Positions 32,356 through 42,809 of a stretch of DNA of 64,000 bases are shown one piece after another. The notes under the pieces were generated by a model. That model was not told the origin of the DNA and made no database searches. It was given only the letters and a program-made list of their open reading frames with translations. The translations under genes and the position numbers were made by a program. Source of the DNA: Nansenia antarctica (lineage: Eukaryota; Chordata; Actinopteri; Argentiniformes; Microstomatidae); assembly GCA_963989245.1 (NCBI GenBank), contig OZ022346.1:4215381-4279380 (forward strand), given 5' to 3'. Each line of letters begins with the position of its first letter. Within the stretch, counting starts at the first letter, position 1.

Positions 32356-34306
32356 ATGAGGCCGGATGGCTCTGGTGTTGGGGCGGTGTGGTCGGGTCTT
32401 GGTAGAGGGCCAGAGGTGCCTGTGATTAGACTGGAGAAAAAGTATTTCAAACTACTCCAGGCAGTACACCATGCTGAGGTGGTGGAAAGGGCAGAAAGGT
32501 CAGAAAGATTCCCGGTGGGAATGATGAAGCAAGTACAAAAACTCACACAATTCATTAAACCATCATCACCAAACCTAGAAACATTAAGAAAAGTAAAGCT
32601 CAATACGGATTTGTGGATGCAGAATAACCTGCAAATCCTGAAAGAGCATTATGATTCGGTTTTGGCATCGGGACTTCAGGGTATCTCCCCATTTGAGCAG
32701 GTTGCACTAGATAAAGCCATTGCATATGGCAAGGCGAGATACAAAAATAGGCTAACAAGCCTGTCTATTGCAACTCTAACATCGCTCGTGGGGAGCGATC
32801 ATGAGCCCACTGTGCAGGGAGAGGGCAGAGGGGCTCGGCTGGACCCTGTGGAGTGGCCGGAGCTGTTGCGGCCCAACCTGGGCCCTGACCCTGGCCTCGG
32901 CCCTGACCCTAACCTCAATCCTGACCCTAATCTTAACCTCAACCCCCATTATGATTCTGGCCCTAACCTGATCTCGGACCATAACCCTTACCCTAGGCCT
33001 GACCCTAACCCTAGGCCTGGCCCGAACCCTGGCCCTAAGCCTAACCCTAACCTTAACCTTAGGCCCAACCCTAACCCTAGGCCTAAACCTAACCTTGGCC
33101 CTGGCCCTAACCTTAACCCTAGGCCTAACCCTAACCTTAACCCTAGGCCTAACCCTAACTTTAACCCTAACCTTAACCCTAACCTTAACCCTAACCTTAA
33201 CCCTAACCTTAACTCTGAGCCTAACCTTAACCCTAGGCCTGGGCCTAACCCTAACCCCGGTCCTAACCTTAACCCTAAGCCTGGGCCTTACCCTAACCCT
33301 GACCCTAACCTTAACCCTAACCCTAACCCGAACCTTAACCCTGAGCCTAACCTTAACCCTAAGCTTGGGCCTAACCCTAACCCTGACCTTAACCCTTCTC
33401 TCGGCCTCACACCTGACCCTAACTTGGGCCCGTACCTGGGATCTGGTCGAGCCCAAACTCCACCTGGACCGACAGGACCCACCGGAGTGCGGGTCCATGT
33501 GGCTCAGGTCCTGAGGGGTGACACAGTGGAGGAGGAAGGAGTCAGGGAGGATTGGGTCCTTAATTTCGACCTGGGGGCCTCTGAGGAATCAGAGGGGGAT
33601 TCACCTGAGCGTAGGGGGGGGGGAGGTGAGGGGGAACCTCACCAATGTGGCAGTGTTGCTGTCGGACTCCCAGATGTTGGGGGTTTCTGGGGTGTCGGCC
33701 AGTCAGGGGTCCGGCCTCTTGTCCAGTTCGGGGTCGGAGCAGGAGGAGGTGGAGGTTCCATCCAACTTGGACAGACCGCTCGGTCACCGCAGTGCATACC
33801 AAAAAAGTGTGGTGTGGGAACTTGAGATTAAAAAACCAGTGGTGATAGTGGGGGATTCGAATCTCAATAGAATCCCCCCCTTCAACTATCCACTGATCCA
33901 AGTTGACACTTTCCCGGGGGCCCAAATTTTCCATCTGAGGGATATTCTGACCAAGTTGAACCCTAGTCCTGCCACTCACAAAGTGGTCTTTGTGGTGGGA
34001 TTAAACAACTGTCTGGGGGGAAACCTGCTCTCGACCATGAAAAAGCAATTCCAACAGCTGATGGCGAGGGCAAGAGTGGTTTTCCCTCAGGCAGAGGTGT
34101 TTTTTGCTTTGACACAATACTCACCCAGGTTGCAGGCCCCAGTACGGGCCCTCCTGGAAGAAATAAACACCTATGTGGAGTCCACATACAGGACCCTGAG
34201 AGGGGTAGAGGCCCGGGATTTCAAAGTTTGTGAGAGGGATCCGATACATTGGACCCCGGCTACGGGCAAGAAAATGTTAGAGGCATGGATGCTACAGTTA
34301 AACTGA
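32356..34306 (+). pseudogene. PLE2 ORF1: basic N-domain, telomere-like repeat tract, SGNH hydrolase domain
   Basis: The first frame (32356-33825) starts MRPDGSGVGAVW. It has a 150-residue helical region, then about 185 residues of PN/LN/RP repeats spelled by CCTAAC-type hexamers (about 32880-33425). After the 10-G run at 33614-33623 the continuation lies in another frame, to 34306. There an SGNH domain is visible: block I VVIVGDSNLNR, a VGLNN block, and the Asp-His block ERDPIHWTP near the end, so all catalytic residues are present. I read the two frames as one ORF1 with a homopolymer frameshift (mutation or sequencing error). SGNH/GDSL domains are known in ORF1 of some CR1-type LINEs and, as I recall, in telomeric Athena elements of rotifers. 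The repeat tract is open in all frames, so its openness proves nothing. Confidence 0.6.
32880..33425 (+). repeat. telomere-like CCTAAC hexamer array inside PLE2 ORF1
   Basis: Hexamers CCTAAC, CTTAAC, CCTAGG and CCTGGC are strung in one frame as Pro-Asn, Leu-Asn and Pro-Arg/Gly. It becomes more regular toward 33100-33230. Confidence 0.9.
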
Positions 34307-36519
34307 AAAGAGGGGGACCTGGGACACTTACCAAGCCCCATTCTAATATTTTAAATGTTTCGAATATTTTAAATCTTTCACTTACCTTTGAACTATCCAC
34401 AGAAGAGGAAATGCTGCTGGAGAGGGGCCTCTTCTTTATTCCTACGCCATCTGTAACAGACAGAGAAGATTTACAAAGAGATTTAGCAAAGTATCACAGG
34501 CGTTTGAAACTTTTAGATCATTTCCGGTTTACCGCGGATTTCACCAGGGAACCGTTCATCAATCCCTCTCATTGGGAACCTGATTGGAATTCCATCTCGG
34601 ACCCTATTAAGGGATTGATCAGGGAAGATGTGCGGCACCTGGAGGGAATCCGTTGGGCCTGTGAAAAGGAAAGTAACCTGTCACAAGGGGAAAGAAAAGC
34701 ATTGAACAAATTAAAAAAGAACCAGGATATAATTATTAAGCCTGCCGATAAGGGCTCTAAAATTGTAATAATGGATAAAAATCAATATTTGACAGAGGCT
34801 AACAGACAATTGGAAAATAGAACACACTACGTACCTTTAACTGGCTCTCTGCAACTGGAGACCCAGAAACAGATTAGAGCGACGGTGTCTCACCTGTATG
34901 AAAAGAAAGTTATATCGGCCAAACAAATGACTTACCTGTATGGGGAGGATCCGCCACGTCCACGGCAACTGTATCTCTTGCCAAAGATCCACAAGGATCC
35001 AGAGACCTGGACAGTTCCACATCAGGTCCCCCCAGGAAGGCCGATTGTGTCCGATTGTGGGAGCGAGTCCTATCGAATAGCAGAATTTATAGATTTTTAT
35101 TTAAATCCATTATCCCAAATTCATGAAAGTTTCATTAAAGATACATATGAATTTGTGGAAAAACTGAAAAACACCCAGGTTCCTATTGGTTCGATGCTTT
35201 TCTCGGTCGACATTGACTCCCTGTATACAAACATAGAGACCCCATTGGGGCTCAAAGCGGTGCGGGAGCTATTTAACGACCATCCAGACCCTTCTAGACC
35301 AGATGAGGCTCTTCTCCATCTCTTAGAGTTAGGGTTGACTAGAAACGATTTTGTCTTTGATTCCAGATGTTTCCTTCAGGTACATGGGACAGCTATGGGG
35401 AAGAAGTTCGCCCCTGCGTATGCCAACATTTATATGGCTGATTGGGAGCGGACTGTCTTCCCCAAATGCCCGAAACTCCCAGCACTGTATGTCCGTTATT
35501 TGGACGATATTTTTGGCATCTGGAGCCACACAAGGGAGGACTTCCAGGTTTTTATCAATGTGCTGAACACGCATCATCAGGCAATCACTGTAAAATTCAA
35601 TATTCAACCTGAGAAAATCGAGTTTTTGGATACAGAGGTGTTTATTAAGAGAGGAGAGGGGGGTTATAGTCTGGGCACAAGAGTATATTTTAAACCCACA
35701 GATACTCATGCGCTGTTGCACAAGTCTAGCTATCACCCCAAACATACCTTTAGGGGAATAGTGAAATCGCAGCTTATCAGATTCAAGCGAATTTGCACAG
35801 CAGAGGAGGACGCGGAGTCAGCCACGAGGACCCTCTTCAAGGTCCTCAGATCGAGGGGTTATGGGAGAACTTTCCTCCGGACCATCAAAGCTGAGGTCCA
35901 GCAAAACTTTAGCAGGGGGGATAGACCTGCAAAAGAAGGGGACAATTGCAGGATAATTCCTTTTGTTTCCATGTTCTCCCCATCCTCGATGGAACTTAAT
36001 AAAATGATTAAAAGTAATTTTAAAAGGACTCAAGATATCGTCGAACCGTTGGTGGGTTTTAAAATTATTGCAGCCTTTAGGAGGAATAAAAATATAAAAG
36101 ATTTGCTAGTACATGCAGCATTAAAAAGCGATAAACAAAATAAACTAAAAAGACATTTAAAAACACCAAAATACATTACGAACATATATACAGACAAAGG
36201 GGCTCCAATCTGGAATGTTCTGGGTTTGGAGTCCTCAAACCTGGTATATGGAATAAAATGTGGGGTCTGTTCTAAATGGTACATTGGTGAAACTAAGAAC
36301 AAACTCTGTGAACGTTTAAAACAGCACCTTTACAGGGTAAATCGGATTGAGGAATCCACCCTACTGTACGAACATTTTAGAGATCATGGTAGGGAGAATC
36401 TCCTGATTGTAGGCCTGGAATCTGGAACCTGTTGGTCAAAAAGACAGAGAATGATGAGGGAAAGACACTGGATTAAAGAACTAAACACAATTTCACCCAG
36501 TGGTTTAAATGAAATATAA
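34249..36519 (+). CDS. PLE2 ORF2: Penelope-type reverse transcriptase with GIY-YIG endonuclease
   Basis: Intact 756-residue frame overlapping the end of ORF1 by 58 bases; the real start may be the inner ATG near 34285. Domain order: N-terminal helical region; IIIKPADKGSKIVIMDKNQY (template-binding block, about residues 163-182); YLLPKIHKDP; PGRPIVSDCG; motif A FSVDIDSLYTNIE; GTAMGKKFAPAYANIYMADW; motif C YVRYLDDIFG; thumb; then GIY-YIG nuclease with YGIKCGVCSKWYIGETKNK and a C-terminal RERHWIKELN. Length and order fit endonuclease-bearing Penelope-like elements. No stop or frameshift is seen, so this may be a recently active copy. Products would prime reverse transcription at a nuclease-cut target. 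Confidence 0.93.
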   Translation: MDPGYGQENVRGMDATVKLKRGGPGTLTKPHSNILNVSNILNLSLTFELSTEEEMLLERGLFFIPTPSVTDREDLQRDLAKYHRRLKLLDHFRFTADFTREPFINPSHWEPDWNSISDPIKGLIREDVRHLEGIRWACEKESNLSQGERKALNKLKKNQDIIIKPADKGSKIVIMDKNQYLTEANRQLENRTHYVPLTGSLQLETQKQIRATVSHLYEKKVISAKQMTYLYGEDPPRPRQLYLLPKIHKDPETWTVPHQVPPGRPIVSDCGSESYRIAEFIDFYLNPLSQIHESFIKDTYEFVEKLKNTQVPIGSMLFSVDIDSLYTNIETPLGLKAVRELFNDHPDPSRPDEALLHLLELGLTRNDFVFDSRCFLQVHGTAMGKKFAPAYANIYMADWERTVFPKCPKLPALYVRYLDDIFGIWSHTREDFQVFINVLNTHHQAITVKFNIQPEKIEFLDTEVFIKRGEGGYSLGTRVYFKPTDTHALLHKSSYHPKHTFRGIVKSQLIRFKRICTAEEDAESATRTLFKVLRSRGYGRTFLRTIKAEVQQNFSRGDRPAKEGDNCRIIPFVSMFSPSSMELNKMIKSNFKRTQDIVEPLVGFKIIAAFRRNKNIKDLLVHAALKSDKQNKLKRHLKTPKYITNIYTDKGAPIWNVLGLESSNLVYGIKCGVCSKWYIGETKNKLCERLKQHLYRVNRIEESTLLYEHFRDHGRENLLIVGLESGTCWSKRQRMMRERHWIKELNTISPSGLNEI

Positions 36520-36817
36520 AAACTTACCTCTCATTTAACATGTACAGTCCAGTCCTGAAAAAAATCTGTAAAGGAAATAAACACTTACCTGTGATCCGAT
36601 AGAACCTGAAAAAAGTTTAAAAATAAAATAAAAAATACAGTTACATTGGGTGCTTACCTGGATACGTACTGAAATTCTGAAGCCGGAGATCCTTGAATCT
36701 TGAATTATGGATGGTCGACGACATAATCTGAACAAAGATCTGAAAGTAGAGAAAAAAACTAAAAGATTAGTGTGCCCGTGCATTCTGCGAGCCTTCGGGC
36801 AAGCAGGGCCTTTTATT

Positions 36818-36906
36818 CCCCTAACCTAACCCTAACCTTAACCCTAACCCTAACCCTAACCTTAACCCTAACCCTAACCCTAACCCTAACCTTAACCCTA
36901 ACCCTA
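36818..36906. repeat. CCCTAA telomere-like array at the PLE2 3' end
   Basis: CTAACC and CCTTAA-variant repeats run directly from the PLE2 3' end into the inverted-repeat border at 36906. Confidence 0.93.
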
Positions 36907-37052
36907 AATGTGGCCTAACTAATTAATGCAAGTGCAATTAAAAATGGAATAATCCCGAGAGAAGCCCCGACAGGCGCACATAGCAGGCGCACCCCTGCGA
37001 GCTACACGTCGGAATTCGACGTTTGGAGTCTGCCGTGTGAGACCAGGTTGCC
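36906..37052. mobile_element. single terminal border of the TTAA inverted-repeat element
   Basis: Matches the right border of the element at 23445-25788 and ends ...GTGTGAGACCAGGTTGCC before TTAA (37053-37056). The opposite end is missing; PLE2 and copy A sequence occupy that side. The adjacent host sequence equals that next to 23441, so it is the same insertion inherited through duplication. Confidence 0.85.
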
Positions 37053-37552
37053 TTAAAACCCACCTGTTCACCATTGCATTCAACCTGTAGTCGCTGTTTC
37101 ACTGTTTCTTGTTTTGTGTGTTTGTCTCTCTGGCTCTGTTCTGTTTGTCCCATTCCCTTGTAAAGTGACCTTGGGTTATTAATAATAATATGACTTTTTG
37201 TATTAATTATTAATCATAATCAAGCATAATTCAAGATCAAAGTGTCGGTTGTACAGGCCATAGGAGGCAAAACATAATAGGCATCGTACAAGATAAGGTG
37301 GCATTAATGCAAGTAAGACAAAACAGGTTACGCTGTATTATCACGCTAGTGATAATCGAGTTCACAGTGGTAAGGTGGCTTGAGCTTAGGGTTGCTGTAG
37401 TCCATGCACAAGGGGTGAGCTAGGGGGAGATAGTCAGTTGATTACAGTGGGCTTGTTAATGAGCCTGATCACCTGGGGGAAGAAGCTGTTTGTTAGCCTC
37501 TGAGTTTTGGCCCTGAGGCTCCGGAAGAGGCTTCGTCTTTTGGACGGCATTG

Positions 37553-38545
37553 GTTCAAACAGACTGTGGTTGGGGGGGCTGGGGTCTAACAGACTGTGGT
37601 TGGGGTGGCTGGGGTCTAACAGACTGTGGTTGGGGTGGCTGGGGTCTAACAGACTGTGGTTGGGGGGGCTGGGGTCTAACAGGCTGTGGTTGGGGTGGCT
37701 GGGGTCTAACAGACTGTGGTTGGGGGGGCTGGGGTCTAACAGACTGTGGTTGGGGTGGCTGGGGTCTAACAGGCTGTGGTTGGGGTGGCTGGGGTCTAAC
37801 AGACTGTGGTTGGGGGGGCTGGGGTCTAACAGACTGTGGTTGGGGTGGCTGGGGTTTAACAGACTGTAGTTGGGGTTGCTGGGGTCTAACAGACTGTGGT
37901 TGGCGTGGCTGGGGTCTAACAGACTGTGGTTGGGGTGGCTGGGGTCTAACAGACTGTGGTTGGGGTCTAACAGGCTGTGGTTGGGGTGGCTGGGGTCTAA
38001 CAGGCTGTGGTTGGGGTGGCTGGGGTCTAACAGACTGTGGTTGGGGTGGCTGGGGTCTAACAGACTGTGGTTGGGGTGGTTGGGGTCTAACAGACTGTGG
38101 TTGGGGGGGCTGGGGTCTAACAGACTGTGGTTGGGGTGGCTGGGGTCTAACAGACTGTGGTTGGGGGGGCTGGGGTCTAACAGACTGTGGTTGGGGGTGG
38201 CTGGGGTCTAACAGACTGTGGTTGTGGGGACTGGGGTCTAACAGGCTGTGGTTGGGGGGGGTGGGGTCTAACAGACTGTGGTTGGGGTGGCTGGGGTCTA
38301 ACAGACTGTGGTTGGGGTCTAACAGGCTGTGGTTGGGTTGGCTGGGGTCTAACAGACTGTGGTTGGGGTGGCTGGGGTCTAACAGACTGTGGTTGGGGTC
38401 TAACAGGCTGTGGTTGGGTTGGCTGGGGTCTAACAGACTGTGGTTGGGGTGGCTGGGGTCTAACAGACTGTGGTTGCGGTCTAACAGGCTGTGGTTGGGT
38501 TGGCTGGGGTCTAACAGGCTGTGGTTGGGGTGGCTGGGGTCATTG
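37553..38545. repeat. 30-bp minisatellite, array 2
   Basis: About 33 units of GGCTGGGGTCTAACAGACTG plus TGGTTGGGGT, several shortened to about 18-20 bp in the second half. Preceded by the LINE-like tail (37490-37550). Confidence 0.97.
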
Positions 38546-38729
38546 ATGATCCTCCGGGCTTTGCTGACACACCGTTTAGTCAGGTGACACTGGTCACTTC
38601 CTAGTCATGTGATGACAACAGGACGTGACAGTCTGGCTGCAGCTGTAATTGGTCACGGCCTCGGCCAGCCAGCCAACCAGCTGCAGCGGAACAACGCCAC
38701 AGTCACCAGGAGGTCATGTCTGGCAATTA

Positions 38730-38760
<31 letters not shown>

Positions 38761-38769
38761 CTGTCTGTC

Positions 38770-38801
<32 letters not shown>

Positions 38802-39107
38802 TGTGTGTGTGTGTGTGTGCATGTGCGTTTGCGTGCATGTGTATGTGCGTGTATATGTGAGTGTAGAAGCTGTTTCCCTGTTTCTTGTTTTGTGTGTTTG
38901 TCTCTCTGGCTCTGTTCTGTTTGTCCCATTCCCTTGTAAAGTGACCTGGGGTTATTAATAATAATATTACTTATTTGTTATATTAATTATTAATAATAAT
39001 CAAGCATATTTCATGAGCTTGATCACCTGTGGGAAGTAGCTGTTGGTTAGCCTCTGAGTTTTGGCCCTGAGGCTCCGGAAGAGGCTTTGTCTTTTGGACG
39101 GCATCGG
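38546..39107. other. spacer between minisatellite arrays with (GT)n
   Basis: Non-coding; (GT)n at 38731-38820; then a second copy of the sequence at 37120-37550 (CTGTTTGTCCCATTCCC, LINE-like tail). No gene. Confidence 0.7.
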
Positions 39108-40345
39108 TTCAAACAGACTGTGGTTGGGGTGGCTGGGGTCTAACAGACTGTGGTTGGGGTCTAACAGACTGTGGTTGGGGTGGCTGGGGTCTAACAGACT
39201 GTGGTTGGGGTGGCTGGGGTCTAACAGACTGTGGTTGGGGTGGCTGGGGTCTAACAGACTGTGGTTGGGGTGGCTGGGGTCTAAACGGCTGTGGTTGGGG
39301 TGGCTGGGGTCTAACAGACTGTGATTGGGGTGGCTGGGGTCTAACAGACTGTGGTTGGGGTGGCTGGGGTCTAACAGGCTGTGGTTGGGGTGGCTGGGGT
39401 CTAACAGACTGTGGTTGGGGGGGCTGGGGTCTAACAGACTGTGGTTGGGGGGGCTGGGGTCTAACAGACTGTGGTTGGGGTGGCTGGGGTCTAACAGACT
39501 GTGGTTGGGGTGGCTGGGGTCTAACAGACTGTGGTTAGGGTGGCTGGGGTCTAACAGACTGTGGTTGGGGTGGCTGGGGTCTAACAGACTGTGGTTGGGG
39601 TGGCTGGGGTCTAACAGACTGTGGTTGGGGTGGCTGGGGTCTAACAGACTGTGGTTGGGGTGGCTGGGGTCTAACAGACTGTGGCTGGGGGGGCTGGGGT
39701 CTAACAAGCTGTGGTTGGGGGGGCTGGGGTCTAACAGACTGTGGTTTGGGTGGCTGGGGTCTAACAGACTGTGGTTGGGGTGGCTGGGGTCTAACAGACT
39801 GTGGTTGGGGTGGCTGGGGTCTAACAGACTGTGGTTGGGGTGGCTGGGGTCTAACAGACTGTGGTTGGGGTGGCTGGGGTCTAACAGACTGTGGTTGGGG
39901 TGGCTGGGGTCTAACAGACTGTGGTTGGGGTCTAACAGACTGTGGTTGGGGTGGCTGGGGTCTAACAGACTGTGGTTGGGGTGGCTGGGGTCTAACAGGC
40001 TGTGGTTGGGGTGGCTGGGGTCTAACAGACTGTGGTTGGGGTGGCTGGGGTCTAACAGAGTGTGGTTGGGGGGGGCTGGGGTCTAACAGACTGTGGTTGG
40101 GGGGGCTGGGGTCTAACAGACTGTGGTTGGGGTGGCTGGGGTCTAACAGGCTGTGGTTGGGGGGGCTGGGGTCTAACAGACTGTGGTTGAGGGGGCTGGG
40201 GTCTAACAGGCTGTGGTTGGGGGGGCTGGGGTCTAACAGGCTGTGGTTGAGGGGGCTGGGGTCTAACAGACTGTGGTTGGGGGGGCTGGGGTCTAACAGG
40301 CTGTGGTTGGGGGGGCTGGGGTCTAACAGACTGTGGTTGGGGTCA
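39108..40345. repeat. 30-bp minisatellite, array 3
   Basis: About 41 units, the longest of the three arrays. The final third has mostly GGGGGG rather than GGGTGG variants, as at the matching edge of array 1. Confidence 0.97.
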
Positions 40346-40347
40346 TG

Positions 40348-41340
40348 CTATTTTATTTCTGTGTTGAACAGCTCAGCCTGATGAAAAGAATGGAAGCAAT
40401 GATGTCATCATGATGTCAGATTTGGATCCCCAGGAGTAACTGTACGTCTAGCAACAAGACATGAAGATATTTTAGCTCAGCTTTAAAGAGGCAATCTGGG
40501 ATTGGTACATCCATTGTGGGACTCAACTTAATTCATTAATTAACTAAAATTAATGATATACAGTATAGTCATTGAGGAATATAACTTAGAATAATAATTT
40601 AATGCCTCATGAATTGACTTCAACAGAAGCCAAAATAAAATTGGAATAATTGGGTTAGAAAATTATTGTTTTACTTGTTATAAACAATGTCATTGTCAAC
40701 AAACACTGTATAATTTCAAAACATGGTTAAAACTATCATGTTGATCTCATGGATGGTCGGTTATTACATCCATAGCTCCGTCTCTGAATCTGAGAATGGT
40801 TACATTTCCCCAGCCCCATCGCATTTTGTTGTTGTTTGAACCCCCCCAACAATATTTCAAGTGTTGTTTCTCTTTTGTAAGGGTTATACAGAGGTAGGCA
40901 TGGGTTTTAAAGTTTGCTTGGAGAATTATTATTTTTTTGCATAAACAATGATGTTCTGCTTTTTCTTGTATTCAGAAATATTGTTGCTTCATCTAAGTTG
41001 TTTCCCTATTTTCCTATTTTGATATGCTGTATTGTTGTTTCATATCATGTTTTTAACACTTTTCATCATATTTAGATATTTTAATAAAGGTCAATTATTG
41101 CAGATGCTTTCAATCTGTTTCATTTAGTAATAATCAATGATGATGGCACCCTGCAGAAGAGCTTGTTAGTCTAGGGGTTCATGTGTTTTAATATAGCATG
41201 TAATAACAACCAGGGAAGAATACATAACAGTCCAGTCTTCTGCCTCTCTTTGCAGTGATGGTAATATCAGTAACTGTCTCTGAACACTAGAGGGCGACAC
41301 CTCCACCTCTATGAGTAGTGCTGGGGCCTTTATAAAGCTC
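40348..41340. other. duplicated non-coding DNA
   Basis: AT-rich; inverse of 21290-22290. No gene or transposon ends recognised. Confidence 0.5.
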
Positions 41341-41936
41341 TCGTACACTAAGGTGCGTAAGCACATTTTCCCGCAATTTTCAAGTATATCCAGCTGCATC
41401 CGACACGCGCTTCACCCGGACGCACGAAGACCATCACCAGAGTTAAATCCAATAGAACATTTGTGGAAGGAACCGAAGATCAAGATTCACCAGCGGTCCC
41501 CACAAAATCTTCCGGATTTAAAGACTGTCTGTGTTAAAGAATGAGTCAAAATCCCATCTGATCACTGTGAGAGATGTGGTTTTCCATACAGGAATCGTCT
41601 TGAAGCTGTCATTGGAAACAAAGGCTTCTCCTCCGAGTATTAAATACATTTCAGTTACTGCGTTCAATACTTTGTTCCTGTGCCATACCACTTTATTGCA
41701 CATAATGTTTTTCTATGGATTGGAGTTTTCCAATTTGGTCAGTTTTATTGAGTTAATACCAATGTCTGGCCTAAATTGCATGTGAATAGCTGCAATGAAG
41801 ATATTATTGATTTCAAACGTTGAATACTTTCCCCCAATGTATATTCTGCCTGTATATCCTGTCGTACAATGCAGGTCAGCAAGATCTTCCAACCCCTGGG
41901 TCCCCTCCCTCCTCCCTCCTCCCTCCCCCCCCTACA

Positions 41937-42200
41937 TGTGTGTGTGTGTGTGTGTGTGTATGTGTGTGTGTGTGTGTGTATGTGTGTATGTGTGTGTGTA
42001 TGTGTGTATGTGTGTATGTGTGTATGTGTGTATGTGTGTATGTGTGTATGTGTGTGTGTGTGTGTGTGTGTATGTGTGTATGTGTGTGTGTGTGTATGTG
42101 TGTATGTGTGTGTGTGTGTATGTGTGTATGTGTGTGTGTATGTGTGTATGTGTGTATGTGTGTGTATGTGTGTGTATGTGTGTATGTGTGTGTATGTGCG
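41937..42200. repeat. (GT)n / GTGTAT microsatellite
   Basis: Counterpart of 28824-29096 without the intervening 100 bases seen in copy A. Confidence 0.97.
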
Positions 42201-42508
42201 TCTGTCTGTAAACGTTCAACACTACCAACACTCCAGCCCAAGTTTCCAGCCCCAAGTTTCTTCCGGAACTTTAACTTTTTTTAAAGATGAGAAGTTTTAT
42301 ACCAGATGAGAACCTCTGACATCCTGTCTGCCGTTGCCTAGCAACCCAGAGCACCAACAGATCACAGCAGAAGACAAGCCCACGAGGTGATGATTATGAG
42401 CAAAGAAAACAGTTTTATTTCATATCAACTGCAAGTTTGGTGGTGTTTCAAAAATATACCAGCGTAAACGCACACTACTGTCTGTTGATGATGATGTCAC
42501 CGGTGATG

Positions 42509-42724
42509 TCACAGAGACCTGTCAGGGTAGTCATCGGAGAAGTCTCTCTCGTCGTAGCTGTTGTTGGAGTAGTCATCGTAGTCATCGGAGAAGTCTCTCT
42601 CGTCGTAGCTGCTGTGCATGTCGGAGGGCATGGGGGAGGGGCCAGGCTGGGGGAGGGGGGGTGGGGGGGGTCAGAGGTCAATTGGACGTTCTGAATGTCG
42701 TCAGTGAATTGTTTCTGCTGGGTC

Positions 42725-42809
<85 letters not shown>

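Larger units (their letters stand above)
31592..36817 (+). mobile_element. large Penelope-like element (PLE2) with SGNH-type ORF1
   Basis: The left edge is set by loss of match with copy A' at 31592; the right edge by the CCCTAA array at 36818. A 54-bp tandem repeat (GAAGGTCTGAGTAGACC, 31743 and 31797) lies near the left end. ORF1 (32356-34306, one frame break) holds a telomere-like coding tract and an SGNH hydrolase domain; ORF2 (34249-36519) is reverse transcriptase plus GIY-YIG endonuclease. The 300-base 3' part has no ORF. I see no flanking target duplication. Confidence 0.8.
36900..41634 (+). repeat. inverted segmental duplication, copy B'
   Basis: Inverse of 20198-23590, expanded by an internal tandem duplication: a LINE-like tail plus minisatellite occurs twice (37480-38545 and 39030-40345). 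It runs straight into direct copy A' at 41440. Confidence 0.88.

Noticed and set aside
32776..33514. Val-Arg-Val-Lys and Leu-Thr-Leu-Thr ORFs overlapping PLE2 ORF1
   Set aside because: Hexamer repeat leaves all frames open; the flanking SGNH and N-domain support only the plus-strand ORF1.
37507..40381. ORFs up to 345 residues in both strands
   Set aside because: Same minisatellite artefact; no non-repeat coding sequence apart from a short LINE scrap.
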